NCBI RefSeq assembly: GCF_005844085.1
Contig: NZ_VCDI01000004.1
Span: 124,001-188,000 of the forward strand
DNA from: Lichenicoccus roseus
GTDB lineage: Bacteria; Pseudomonadota; Alphaproteobacteria; Acetobacterales; Acetobacteraceae
Direction of reading: 5' to 3'
Length of the DNA stretch: 64,000 nt
Shown here in pieces: positions 9,580 to 18,044 of the stretch. How positions within the stretch are numbered: position 1 is the first letter of the stretch; each line of letters opens with the position of its first letter. A program made the position numbers and the translations under genes. The notes under the pieces are model-generated. The model ran no database searches. It worked only from the letters and a program-made list of their open reading frames with translations, and was not told the DNA's origin.

Positions 9580-9637
9580 GATGGATTTCCTGTGGTCATG
9601 CGGCTATCGCTGCCGCAGCAGATGAGGGGATGGCGTG

Positions 9638-10411
9638 ATGGCAAACAAGGCGGGCGGACCGGAATCCGGCACCGACATGTCGGCGGGCAGCACGACCGAC
9701 TGGGACCGCGATGCGGCACTCACGACGGCGCGTCTGCTGCTGGAGATCAAGGCGGTCAACTTCCGTCCCGAGGAACCCTACACGCTGACCTCCGGCTGGA
9801 GGTCGCCCGTCTATATCGATTGCCGCCGCATCATCTTCTTTCCGCGCGCCCGCGCCAAGATCGTCGAGCTGGGCGTCGAGAAGATCGGCCGTCATGTCGG
9901 CTACGAGAGCATCGACGTGGTGGCCGGCGGCGAGACCGCCGGCATCCCGTTCGCCGCCTGGATCGCCGACCGCATGCTCGCGCCGATGGCGTACGTGCGG
10001 AAGAAGCCGAAGGGTTTCGGCCGCAACGCGCTGATCGAGGGCGATGTTCCGGAGGGCAGGCGCACCCTGCTGGTCGAGGACCTGACCACCGACGGCGCGT
10101 CCAAGATCAAGTTCGCGAACTCGCTTCGCGAGGCGGGGGCGATCGTTAACCACGCCTTCGTGGTGTTCTTCTACGGCGTGTTCCCGGGTGCGCACCGGAC
10201 GCTGGCCGACATGGACATCCAGCTGCATTCGCTGTGCACCTGGTGGGATGTGCTGGAGGCCTGTGCCGGCCGGCCGTATTTCTCCGAGAAGGCCGCCTCC
10301 GAGGTACGCCGCTTCCTCGACGACCCATGCGCCTGGTCGGCGCGGCATGGCGGCGTCGCCTCGGCGGAAGAGGCCCTGGCGCGCAAGGCGGCCCGGGAGG
10401 CCGAGGACTGA
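9638..10411 (+). CDS. pyrE: Orotate phosphoribosyltransferase
   Basis: PyrE transfers phosphoribosyl from PRPP to orotate to give OMP in pyrimidine synthesis. The 257-residue protein has the substrate-facing TLTSGWRSPVYID segment, an AGGETAGIPFA loop and the PRPP-binding motif TLLVEDLTTDGAS. A GTG at 9635 immediately precedes the ATG at 9638; the ATG is preferred because GAGGGG ends eight bases before it. The C-terminal extension of about 40 residues (RRFLDDP onwards) occurs in related alphaproteobacterial forms. It is followed at 37 bp by murI on the same strand. Confidence 0.92.
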   Translation: MANKAGGPESGTDMSAGSTTDWDRDAALTTARLLLEIKAVNFRPEEPYTLTSGWRSPVYIDCRRIIFFPRARAKIVELGVEKIGRHVGYESIDVVAGGETAGIPFAAWIADRMLAPMAYVRKKPKGFGRNALIEGDVPEGRRTLLVEDLTTDGASKIKFANSLREAGAIVNHAFVVFFYGVFPGAHRTLADMDIQLHSLCTWWDVLEACAGRPYFSEKAASEVRRFLDDPCAWSARHGGVASAEEALARKAAREAED

Positions 10412-10448
10412 TCCAGGCGCCGGGCTTCATGACGCGAGGCCCGCCTTC

Positions 10449-11297
10449 GTGACGAGGATACTCGCCTTCGACTCAGGCATCGGCGGCTATGGCATCGTCG
10501 GCGCCCTGCGCACGCGGCTGCCGCGGGCCGACATCACCATGCTGTCCGACAACGAGGTCTACCCGTATGGCGAGATCCCCGACACGGCGCTCGTCGCGCG
10601 CATCGAGCGGGTGATCGGCGCCGGCTTGGACGCGGTGCGTCCGGACGTGGTGGTGATCGCCTGCAACACCGCCAGCACGGTGGCGCTGGACGCCTTGCGG
10701 GGGCGCTTCGCCATTCCATTCGTCGGCACCGTGCCGCCGGTGAAGTGGGCTGCGTCGCTCAGCCGCACCCGGCATATCGGTCTGCTGGCAACGGCGGCCA
10801 CGGTGCGGCGCCCCTACCTGCACGACCTTGCCGCCCGGTTCGCTGCGGACTGCACTCTGCTGGCGCACGGTGCGCGCGGCCTCGCCGATCTCGCCGAGGC
10901 CGCCTTCCGGGGCAGGCCGGTGCCGCAGGACGCCATCCGCCACGAACTGGCGGCGCTGTTCGGACAGCCGGGTGGCGGCCGGATCGACGTCGTCTGCATC
11001 GGCTGCACCCACTACAGCTTCCTGCTCGACGCGCTGCGTGCCGCCTCGCCCGACGGAATCCTCTGGCTGGATCCGGCGGAAGCGGTCGCGCGGCGCACTG
11101 CCGACGTGCTGGCGCAGCTTGGACTGGACGATACGGGCAACGGGGCGGGCGTTGCGTTGTTCACCGCGCCGCCGGCCGATCCGGAAGCGCTCCGTTGCGG
11201 CCTGCCCGGGTTCGGCTATCCGGACTTCTCGCTGCTGGAAATCGCCGAGACCGGGATCCCGGCCGGGACCGGCTACCGGCCGCGGCTGACCGTATAA
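10449..11297 (+). CDS. murI: Glutamate racemase
   Basis: Asp/Glu racemase-superfamily enzyme of 282 residues that makes D-glutamate for peptidoglycan. The two catalytic cysteine motifs are present: ACNTAST (C72) and IGCTHYS (C186), with the N-terminal DSGIGG loop at residues 8-13. The start is a GTG at 10449; an upstream ATG at 10429 is out of frame. The gene follows pyrE closely. Its last 25 bp overlap the 3-prime end of the polyprenyl synthase gene on the other strand, so the two converge tail to tail without a spacer. Confidence 0.88.
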   Translation: MTRILAFDSGIGGYGIVGALRTRLPRADITMLSDNEVYPYGEIPDTALVARIERVIGAGLDAVRPDVVVIACNTASTVALDALRGRFAIPFVGTVPPVKWAASLSRTRHIGLLATAATVRRPYLHDLAARFAADCTLLAHGARGLADLAEAAFRGRPVPQDAIRHELAALFGQPGGGRIDVVCIGCTHYSFLLDALRAASPDGILWLDPAEAVARRTADVLAQLGLDDTGNGAGVALFTAPPADPEALRCGLPGFGYPDFSLLEIAETGIPAGTGYRPRLTV

Positions 11298-12367
11298 AGC
11301 GCGATATCGCCCATCAGGCGGCGCAGGCGGCTGTCCGGGAACACTCCCAGCGCGTCGCGCGCGGCGTGCGCATAGTGGCGTGCCCGCTGCAGCGTGATCT
11401 CGATGCCGCCACGACGGGCGATCAGGTCCATGGCGTGGTCCAGGTCGGTCTCGTCCTGGCTGCTCTGCTCGATCACCCGGCGCCAGAACGCCCGCTCGGT
11501 CTCGTCGCCGGCACCGTAGGCAGCCAGAACCGGCAGGGTGATCTTGCCCTCGCGGAAATCATCGCCGACGGTCTTGCCAAGCTCGCCCTGGTCGGCGGCG
11601 TAGTCGAGCGCGTCGTCGACCAGCTGGAACGCCATGCCGAGATTGTCGCCGTAGGCCTGCAATGCCTGCTCCTCGGCTTGCGGACGCGCGGCGACCACGG
11701 CGCCGACCTGGCAGGCGGCCGCGAACAGGGCGGCGGTCTTGCCGTGGATGACGTCGAGATAGCGGTCCATCGGGGTCGACAGGTCGTTCTGCGTCGCCAT
11801 CTGCAGCACCTCGCCCTCGGCGATGGTGGCGGACGCGTTCGACAGGATCGCCATCACCCGCAGCGAGCCGTCCTCGGTCATCAGCTGGAACGAGCGCGCG
11901 AACAGGAAGTCGCCGACCAGCACCGAGGCCTTGTTGCCGAACACCGCGTTGGCGCTGGCGAGGCCGCGGCGAAGCTGGCTCTCGTCGACGACGTCGTCAT
12001 GCAGCAGGGTGGCGGTGTGGATGAATTCGACGCAGGCGGCGAGGTTGACGTGGCGCGGTACGCCGTGCCCGGCCTCGTAGCCGCACAGGCGAGCCGAGGC
12101 CAGGGTCAACAAGGGACGCAGCCGCTTGCCGCCGGCGGCCACCAGATGAGCCGCGAGCTGCGGGATCAGCGCGACCGGGCTGTCCATGCGCGCGACGATC
12201 GCCCGGTTGCAGGCGGCCATGTCGTCCGCGAGGAGATCGGACAGTTCGCGAAGCGCGTCGCTTCCGGTAGGGGGGAGCGCCTCACCCGGGCCGTCCAGAT
12301 CACCCTCCCCGCCGTGGTCGGCATAGGAGGCAGGATTGGCTGCAGCGAGGTTGGCGGCAAGACTCAA
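11273..12367 (-). CDS. ispB: Polyprenyl diphosphate synthase
   Basis: Trans-prenyltransferase of 364 residues that extends farnesyl diphosphate to the long chain used for ubiquinone. Both Asp-rich motifs are present: DDVVD (124-128) in LLHDDVVDES and DDALD (251-255), with GGKRLRP before the first. A small residue pattern ahead of the first motif fits a long-chain, IspB/DdsA-like product, but chain length is not certain. The start is a TTG at 12367, chosen because a strong GGGGGAGG lies seven bases upstream; the frame is open to 12499 but without such a site. Confidence 0.88.
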   Translation of the reverse strand: MSLAANLAAANPASYADHGGEGDLDGPGEALPPTGSDALRELSDLLADDMAACNRAIVARMDSPVALIPQLAAHLVAAGGKRLRPLLTLASARLCGYEAGHGVPRHVNLAACVEFIHTATLLHDDVVDESQLRRGLASANAVFGNKASVLVGDFLFARSFQLMTEDGSLRVMAILSNASATIAEGEVLQMATQNDLSTPMDRYLDVIHGKTAALFAAACQVGAVVAARPQAEEQALQAYGDNLGMAFQLVDDALDYAADQGELGKTVGDDFREGKITLPVLAAYGAGDETERAFWRRVIEQSSQDETDLDHAMDLIARRGGIEITLQRARHYAHAARDALGVFPDSRLRRLMGDIALYTVSRGR

Positions 12368-12497
12368 GCACGATCCTCCCCCTGCTGCCGCTACCCGATC
12401 CGTCCGGGGTGCGTGGCACATATGAGCGGCGCCAGGGGGGTGGTCAAGCCAACGGCGGCGCAGCGATGCGGAGTGATCGAGGGATGAGGGCTGCGTC

Positions 12498-13286
12498 ATG
12501 AGCCCGGCGGTGACCGACGATGCGTTGCTCGGCGGGCGCCTGCGCTACCGGCAGTTCCTGGACGGCTACCGGACCGGCATCGAGCCGGTGCTGCTGGCGG
12601 CCGCGGTTCCGGCCAGAGCCGGCCAGTCGGTGCTGGAAGCCGGCTGCGGAGCCGGGGCGGCGTTGCTGTGCCTCAGCAGCCGGGTTCCGGGCGTGATCGC
12701 GCACGGCATCGAGGCCGATGCGGAGACGCTGGAGGTCGCGCGCTGGAACATGCGGTCCAACGGGTTCGACGCCCGGCTGCATCAGGCGGTGCTGCCGCGC
12801 CTGCCGGCGGATGGGCTGCCGGACGGCCCCGACCCACGCCAGCCCGGACGGGCGAGCTTCGACCACATCCTGTGCAACCCGCCCTGGCACCGGGGCAATG
12901 CGACCGCGTCTCCGGTGCCGAAGCGTGACCTGGCGCGACGGGCGGCGGGCGGCCTGCTGGGGGAGTGGATCGCGGTGCTGGCGCCGCTGCTGGTACCGGG
13001 CGGCAGCTTCAGCCTGATCCTGCCGGCGGCGCTGCATGCAGAAGCCTGCGCTGCCCTGCTCCGGGGCGGCCTGGTTGGCGGCATCGCCCTGGTGCCGTTC
13101 TGGCCCAGGGTCGGCCGGCCGGCAAAGATCGTGCTGCTGCAGGGCCGTCGCGGCTCGCGGGCTCCGTCCACGATACTGCCCGGCCTGCTGCTGCACGAGC
13201 CGGGCGGGGTCTACTCCGCCGATGCGGAGAGGATCCTGCGCGACGGGGCGGCGCTAGAACTCCAGAGGTGGTCCCCAGGACGATAG
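12498..13286 (+). CDS. TrmN6-like SAM-dependent methyltransferase
   Basis: Class I methyltransferase of 262 residues. It has a SAM motif I (VLEAGCGAGAALL) and the catalytic NPPW motif in CNPPWHRGN, typical of N6-adenine or N5-glutamine methylases. The order and the opening GGRLRYRQFLDGYRTGIEPVLLA resemble TrmN6, which methylates A37 of tRNA1(Val), so that is the best guess for its substrate. It starts with ATG 130 bp from the divergent polyprenyl synthase start, and its stop nearly abuts the end of the convergent small gene at 13288. Confidence 0.78.
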   Translation: MSPAVTDDALLGGRLRYRQFLDGYRTGIEPVLLAAAVPARAGQSVLEAGCGAGAALLCLSSRVPGVIAHGIEADAETLEVARWNMRSNGFDARLHQAVLPRLPADGLPDGPDPRQPGRASFDHILCNPPWHRGNATASPVPKRDLARRAAGGLLGEWIAVLAPLLVPGGSFSLILPAALHAEACAALLRGGLVGGIALVPFWPRVGRPAKIVLLQGRRGSRAPSTILPGLLLHEPGGVYSADAERILRDGAALELQRWSPGR

Positions 13287-13287
13287 C

Positions 13288-13710
13288 CTAGCCGGCGGGG
13301 AAGTCCATGTTGAAGGCGGCGCCATCCTGCGTCTCGTGCAGTGCGTATGCCTGGACCGGCAACCTGGCGCGCGCGGCCAGTTCCTCGCTCGTGGTCTCGG
13401 CATGCCGGAGATGCCACAGCCGCTGATGCGCCGCGATCAGGCTCTCCATGACCCGCCGACGACCCGGATCGACGGTGCCGCCGCGCTGGCCGATTACCGT
13501 CTCCAGGATCGTGAGCAGTTGCGCCGCGATATCGAGGTCCCCGAGGTCACAGGCCTGGTGCGCCGCGACCAGGATCCGCTCCGGGAGGCGACGGCTCTGC
13601 CTGGGAGCGGTGCCGACCTGCACGCCGAGTGCACGGGAGACCGTCGCCGGCAACCCTTGCATGAGATCTGACAGATCAAGGACGTCGTTGGCACGCATGT
13701 CCGTCTGCAT
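13288..13710 (-). CDS. Hypothetical protein
   Basis: Predicted cytoplasmic protein of 140 residues with no recognised domain. The middle is helical and charged (ILVAAHQACDLGDLDIAAQLLTIL and RRRVMESLIAAHQRLWHL), which suggests a small helical-repeat or adaptor-like fold, though this is weak inference. GAGG lies six bases before the ATG at 13710, supporting this start over the internal ATG at 13698. The region upstream is AT-rich for this genome (ATATATAATCG near 13775-13785) and may hold its promoter. It is the last gene before the convergent methyltransferase. Confidence 0.6.
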   Translation of the reverse strand: MQTDMRANDVLDLSDLMQGLPATVSRALGVQVGTAPRQSRRLPERILVAAHQACDLGDLDIAAQLLTILETVIGQRGGTVDPGRRRVMESLIAAHQRLWHLRHAETTSEELAARARLPVQAYALHETQDGAAFNMDFPAG

Positions 13711-13867
13711 TCTTTGCCTCGTCTTGCCCTGCCACGCAGCAAGGTGACCTGCCGCACGCCGCGTGGTTCGAACGATATATAATCGTCAATCGGTCAAGAG
13801 GGAACTGCTCTCGTTCTCGTGAGGGTGCTTTTTTTCGGCTGTGGTGCCGGAAAACCGCCACTTCATC

Positions 13868-13885
13868 CCGGCCCGATCGGGCCGG
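13868..13885. terminator. Perfect 18-bp palindrome downstream of nrdB
   Basis: CCGGCCCGATCGGGCCGG is a perfect palindrome able to form a 7-bp GC stem with a GATC loop in either strand. It lies 60 bp after the nrdB stop on the minus strand and upstream of the hypothetical gene at 13288-13710. It may act as a terminator for nrdB; no T tract follows closely. Confidence 0.4.
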
Positions 13886-13945
13886 AGACAAAATGACTTT
13901 CCGAGTCAATGCCTTGCTTGCATGCGCTTGCCGATCAGCGGCGGC

Positions 13946-14989
13946 TCAGCCGGCTGCGAAGACGCTGTCCTCGAATGCCTCTTCCCACGTCCCGGCGGTC
14001 GAGGCGCGGCTGTATTCCGTGGACCGGTTCTCGAAAAAGTTCGCGTGCTCGACGGCGTTCAGCATGTCATCGAGCCAGGGCAGCGGGTTGCTCTCGATAT
14101 GATAGAGCGGATCCAGTCCGAGCTGGGTCAGCCGGCGGTCGGCGATGAAGCGGATGTAGGTCTTGACCTGCCCGGCATTCAGCCCCTCGACCGAGCCAAG
14201 CTCGAAGGCGAGGTCGATGAAGGCGTCCTCGTGTTCGACGATGGTGGCGCAGACCTGGGTGAGTTCCGAGCGCAGCGCGTCGGTCCAGATCTCCGGGTTT
14301 TCCTGGATGAACACCCGGAACAGCCGGATCACCGACAGGCAGTGCAGCGTCTCGTCGCGCACCGACCAGGAGACGATCTGGCCCATGCCCTTGAGCTTGT
14401 TGAAGCGCGGGAAGTTCAGCAGGATCGCGAACGAGGCGAACAGCTGCAGCCCCTCGGTGAAGGCGCCGAAGGCGGCCAGGGTCTTGGCGATCTCGTGCTT
14501 GGACGAGACCGTAAAGCCCTGCATGTAGTCGTACTTGTCCTTCATCTGCTTGTACTTCAGGAACGCCGAGTATTCGAGCTCCGGCATTCCGATGGTGTCG
14601 AGCAGGTGGCTGTAGGCCGCAATATGGATGGTCTCGATGTTGCTGAACGCCGACAGCATCATCAGCACTTCGGTGGGTTTGAACACCTGGCTGTAGTGCT
14701 TCATGTAGCAGTTGTTCACTTCCACGTCGGACTGCGTGAAGAAGCGGAAGATCTGCGTCACCAGGTTCTGCTCGCCGGCCGACAGGCTGCGATGCCAGTC
14801 CTTCACGTCATCCGCGAGCGGCACCTCCTCCGGCAGCCAATGCACGCGCTGCTGCGTGAGCCAGGCCTCGTAGGCCCAGGGATACCGGAACGGCTTGTAG
14901 ACCGGATTGGCGGTGAGCAGGTCGAAGCGCTGCTCGGGCTGGGTTGCGGCCGGCGTGGGAACCGGGAGGTTGTCGATCATGCTGTCCAT
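13946..14989 (-). CDS. nrdB: Class I ribonucleotide reductase beta subunit
   Basis: NrdB/R2 protein of 347 residues that houses the di-iron cofactor and tyrosyl radical needed by NrdA. All expected metal ligands can be placed by spacing against E. coli R2: D88, E119 and H122 in IETIHIAAY, then E179, and E213 and H216 in RDETLH. The radical tyrosine is Y126. No N-terminal ATP-cone is present. The C-terminus ends in an acidic tail (EEAFEDSVFAAG) of the kind that docks in the alpha subunit. The partner gene nrdA lies 6.8 kb upstream on the same strand instead of adjacent. A second ATG at 14980 is a possible start. Confidence 0.93.
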   Translation of the reverse strand: MDSMIDNLPVPTPAATQPEQRFDLLTANPVYKPFRYPWAYEAWLTQQRVHWLPEEVPLADDVKDWHRSLSAGEQNLVTQIFRFFTQSDVEVNNCYMKHYSQVFKPTEVLMMLSAFSNIETIHIAAYSHLLDTIGMPELEYSAFLKYKQMKDKYDYMQGFTVSSKHEIAKTLAAFGAFTEGLQLFASFAILLNFPRFNKLKGMGQIVSWSVRDETLHCLSVIRLFRVFIQENPEIWTDALRSELTQVCATIVEHEDAFIDLAFELGSVEGLNAGQVKTYIRFIADRRLTQLGLDPLYHIESNPLPWLDDMLNAVEHANFFENRSTEYSRASTAGTWEEAFEDSVFAAG

Positions 14990-15159
14990 CGGCGCACTCT
15001 AGGACGCGCCACACGGGCCTTCCAACGATTCGAGAAGCGGCTTCTGCTACACCTTGATGTGTTGCTTTTTCGAGACCGCGGGCCTTGACTGCCGCCTCGT
15101 CGCAATTGCCGCCCCTACCGCCAAGCTATCCTCCACTCTCCGGACCAGCAGGCCCAGCC

Positions 15160-15555
15160 ATGGCGAAGATGATCCATTCGATGATCCGGGTGCGCGACGA
15201 GGCGGCCTCGCTGGCCTTCTACCGCACGGCGTTCGGGCTCGACGTGGTGGACCGATACCGCTTCGACCGCTTCACCCTGATCTACCTGCGCAATGCCGAG
15301 CAGGGCTTCGAACTCGAGCTCACCGTCAACGCCGGCCAAGAGGTGCCGTACGACCCCGGCAACGGCTACGGCCATCTTGCCGTATCGGTCGAGGACATAG
15401 AGGCCGAGCACGCACGCCTCGAGAGCGCCGGGCTGAGCCCCCTGCCGGTGAAGGCGATGTCGCACGAGGGGACGCCCCTCGCGCGGTTCTTCTTCGTGTC
15501 GGATCCGGATGGCTACAAGATCGAGGTCATCCAGCGCGGCGGGCGCTTCGTCTGA
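15160..15555 (+). CDS. gloA: Lactoylglutathione lyase (glyoxalase I)
   Basis: Glyoxalase I of 131 residues, which isomerises the methylglyoxal-glutathione adduct to S-lactoylglutathione. The four metal ligands of the two beta-alpha-beta modules are visible: H6 in MIHSMIRV, a Glu in FELELTV, a His in GYGHLAVSV and a Glu in YKIEVIQR. The frame is open upstream from 15085, but family sequence begins at the ATG at 15160. It runs divergently from nrdB and converges on the MFS gene with only 16 bp between stops. Confidence 0.93.
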   Translation: MAKMIHSMIRVRDEAASLAFYRTAFGLDVVDRYRFDRFTLIYLRNAEQGFELELTVNAGQEVPYDPGNGYGHLAVSVEDIEAEHARLESAGLSPLPVKAMSHEGTPLARFFFVSDPDGYKIEVIQRGGRFV

Positions 15556-15571
15556 TCGGGAGACCAGCCGT

Positions 15572-16843
15572 TCAGGTCCCCGCCGTCGCCTCCAGTTCCT
15601 GACCGGGCGGGATGCGGCGCAGGCACAGCGTGCCCCACAGGCCGAGCGAGGCGCCGGTCGCCACCACCAGCCAGGTCAGCGTCGGCTGGCCATGGTTCGA
15701 CATCACCGTCCACAGAACGCTGCCGACCACGAAGCCCATGACCTGCATGGCCGAGAGGAAGCCCACCGCGGTGCCACGCACCCGGGTCGGGAAGCTCTCG
15801 CCCTGGTAGGCGTAGCCCGCCCCCGACCAGGTGCCGTTGGTGGCCTGATACAGCAGGAAATACACCAGCACGACGGCGACATGGTCCTGCACGTACAGGA
15901 ACAGTACGGTGAGCGGAGCGACCAGGATGCCGGTGACGATGATCACTTCGCGCCGGCCGAGCTTCTCGCCGAGCCAGCCGCCGATGATGTAGAAGAAGAA
16001 CCCGATGCCGCCACAGGCGAGCAGCAGTCCGCTGGCCTGCGACGAGCTGAAGCCCTTGTACTGGGTGAGCCAGTAGGTGATGTAGAAATTGGTGGCGACG
16101 TAGCTGGCGCCGTAGAACACCCAGACGATCGCAAGCCAGACCAGCTGCCGGCGCACCGGGCCGGGCGACATCAGCATCTCTGTCACCGGCACATGGTCGG
16201 GATCGGCGGTGGTGCCGCGGGCATGCTCGAAGCGCTCGCTCTCGCGGATGAAGATCCGGCCGACGATGACGGCAAGCACCGGCAGCACGCCGAGCAGGAA
16301 CACGAACCGCCAGCCGAGATGGCCGAAGACCAGATAGACGCCGGAGGCCAGGAACACGCCGAGCGGCCAGCCGCCCTGCACGATCGAATACAGGAAGCCA
16401 CGATTGCGCGCCGGCACCTGCTCGTTGACGATGGTGATCGAGACGGCAAGTTCGGAATAGGCCAGTCCCGCGGCGAGCGCGCGCACGAACACCAGTTCCC
16501 AGAAGCCCTGCACCAGGCAGGTGAGGCCGGTGAACAGGGCGGTGCCGGTCAGGCAGAACATCCAGACCCGTCGGCGGCCGAGCCGGTCCATCGCGTAGCC
16601 CGCGAAGATGGTGATCATGAACTGCGCGCCGAACACGAAGAAGCCCAGGACGCCGAGGCCGGTGCTGGAGATATGCAGGTCACGCGCGATGTCGGGCAGC
16701 GCCAGCACCAGCAGGTTCACGTCGTAGGAGGCGAGGCTCCAGCCGGCCAGCGCGATGGCGATCAGGTAGACCAGGTAGCGGCGGTCCTGGCTTTGGGCGA
16801 CCCGTACGGGCGACGGGCGCATCGGTTCGCTTAGTGTTGGCAC
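15572..16843 (-). CDS. MFS transporter
   Basis: Major facilitator of 423 residues with about twelve membrane segments. The loop 2-3 signature is MDRLGRRRVW and the equivalent second-half motif is GEKLGRREV. The layout resembles the sugar/aromatic-acid symporter group, but the substrate is not readable. The GTG start at 16843 is preferred because GGGAGAG lies five bases upstream; an ATG at 16900 and one at 16822 are alternatives. It diverges from the sugar isomerase and Gfo/Idh genes across a 130-bp shared promoter region, so a role in uptake of their substrate is likely but inferred. Confidence 0.82.
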   Translation of the reverse strand: MPTLSEPMRPSPVRVAQSQDRRYLVYLIAIALAGWSLASYDVNLLVLALPDIARDLHISSTGLGVLGFFVFGAQFMITIFAGYAMDRLGRRRVWMFCLTGTALFTGLTCLVQGFWELVFVRALAAGLAYSELAVSITIVNEQVPARNRGFLYSIVQGGWPLGVFLASGVYLVFGHLGWRFVFLLGVLPVLAVIVGRIFIRESERFEHARGTTADPDHVPVTEMLMSPGPVRRQLVWLAIVWVFYGASYVATNFYITYWLTQYKGFSSSQASGLLLACGGIGFFFYIIGGWLGEKLGRREVIIVTGILVAPLTVLFLYVQDHVAVVLVYFLLYQATNGTWSGAGYAYQGESFPTRVRGTAVGFLSAMQVMGFVVGSVLWTVMSNHGQPTLTWLVVATGASLGLWGTLCLRRIPPGQELEATAGT

Positions 16844-16976
16844 CGCGTCTCTCCCACTGCGCAGCCGGCTCTGCGCCCGGCTCACAGGTAGACTAAGCAT
16901 ACCAGTTGCGACTTGACCATCCGGGGCCGGCCCGCTGAGGTGTGGAAATCGCACCAGATGCGGAGGGAGGCACATC

Positions 16977-18044
16977 ATGAAGACCCTGAAGGGTCCAGGA
17001 CTGTTTCTGGCCCAGTTCGCCGGAGACCAGGCACCATTCGACAGCCTCGCCGGCATCGCGCGATGGGCACGCGACAGCGGCTTCGACGGTGTGCAGGTGC
17101 CAAGCTGGGACGGGCGGCTGTTCAACCTCGCTCGTGCCGCCGAGAGCGACACCTATTGCGACGAGGTGCGTGGCACCCTCGCCGACGCGGGCGTCGCGCT
17201 CACCGAACTGTCCACCCACCTGCAGGGCCAGCTCGTCGCCGCGCACCCGGCCTACGATATCGGCCTGGATGGCTTCGCGCCGGCGACGGTGCACGGCAAT
17301 CCGGCGGCGCGGCAGGCCTGGGCGGTGGAGCAGCTTCACCTGGCGGCCCGGGCTTCCCGCCGGCTCGGCCTCACCGCGCACGCGACCTTCTCCGGCGCGC
17401 TGCTGTGGCCCTACCTCTACCCGTTTCCGCAGCGCCCGCCCGGGCTGGTGGAAGCCGGTTTCGAGGAGCTCGGGCGGCGCTGGCGGCCGATCCTGGATGC
17501 CTTCGACGAGGCCGGATGCGACCTCTGCTACGAGCTGCATCCGTCCGAGGACCTGCATGACGGCGTGACCTTCGAGATGTTTCTCGCGGCCGTGGGCCAG
17601 CACCCGCGCGCCAACATCCTGTACGACCCGAGCCATTTCGTGCTGCAGGTGATGGATTATCTCGGCTTCATCGACGTCTATCACCAGCGCATCCGCATGT
17701 TCCACGCCAAGGACGCCGAGTTCAACCCGAGCCCGCGCCAGGGCGTATACGGCGGCTACCAGCCCTGGCTGCAGCGCGCCGGACGCTTCCGCTCGCTCGG
17801 CGACGGCCAGGTCGATTTCGGCGCCATCTTCTCCAAGCTTGCCGCTCACGATTTCGACGGCTGGGCAGTGCTGGAATGGGAATGCTGCCTGAAGGCGCCG
17901 GAAGTCGGTGCGCGCGAGGGCGCAGAGTTCATCCGCCACCACATCATCCCGGTCACCGCGCGGGCGTTCGACGATTTCGCCGATGGCGGCACCGATCTCG
18001 CCGCCAACCGCCGCATGCTCGGCCTCACGGAGACATCAGCATGA
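16977..18044 (+). CDS. Sugar phosphate isomerase/epimerase (TIM barrel)
   Basis: Xylose-isomerase-like TIM-barrel protein of 355 residues. Metal-binding residues of the family can be seen in CYELHPSEDLHDG, LYDPSHFVLQ, MFHAKDAEF and, at the C-terminal end, AVLEWECCLK. Such enzymes isomerise or epimerise free sugars, keto-sugars or inositol derivatives; the exact substrate is unknown. GGAGGG lies five to ten bases before the ATG. The gene overlaps the Gfo/Idh oxidoreductase by 4 nt (ATGA), and a divergent MFS carrier lies upstream, together forming a small catabolic module. Confidence 0.85.
   Translation: MKTLKGPGLFLAQFAGDQAPFDSLAGIARWARDSGFDGVQVPSWDGRLFNLARAAESDTYCDEVRGTLADAGVALTELSTHLQGQLVAAHPAYDIGLDGFAPATVHGNPAARQAWAVEQLHLAARASRRLGLTAHATFSGALLWPYLYPFPQRPPGLVEAGFEELGRRWRPILDAFDEAGCDLCYELHPSEDLHDGVTFEMFLAAVGQHPRANILYDPSHFVLQVMDYLGFIDVYHQRIRMFHAKDAEFNPSPRQGVYGGYQPWLQRAGRFRSLGDGQVDFGAIFSKLAAHDFDGWAVLEWECCLKAPEVGAREGAEFIRHHIIPVTARAFDDFADGGTDLAANRRMLGLTETSA

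Noticed and set aside
13741-13800. Possible tRNA fragment around GGTTCGAACGATATATAATCG
   Set aside because: Only a T-loop-like GGTTCGAA is present; no cloverleaf or acceptor stem can be drawn.
13768-13800. Sigma-70 promoter from TTGACC and TATATA on the minus strand
   Set aside because: The two elements are only 10 bases apart, too close for a working promoter.
15049-15062. NrdR box upstream of nrdB (ACACCTTGATGTGT)
   Set aside because: The ACAC/GTGT arms are only six bases apart, while the NrdR box needs eight, and the AT core is absent. No similar site was found before nrdA.
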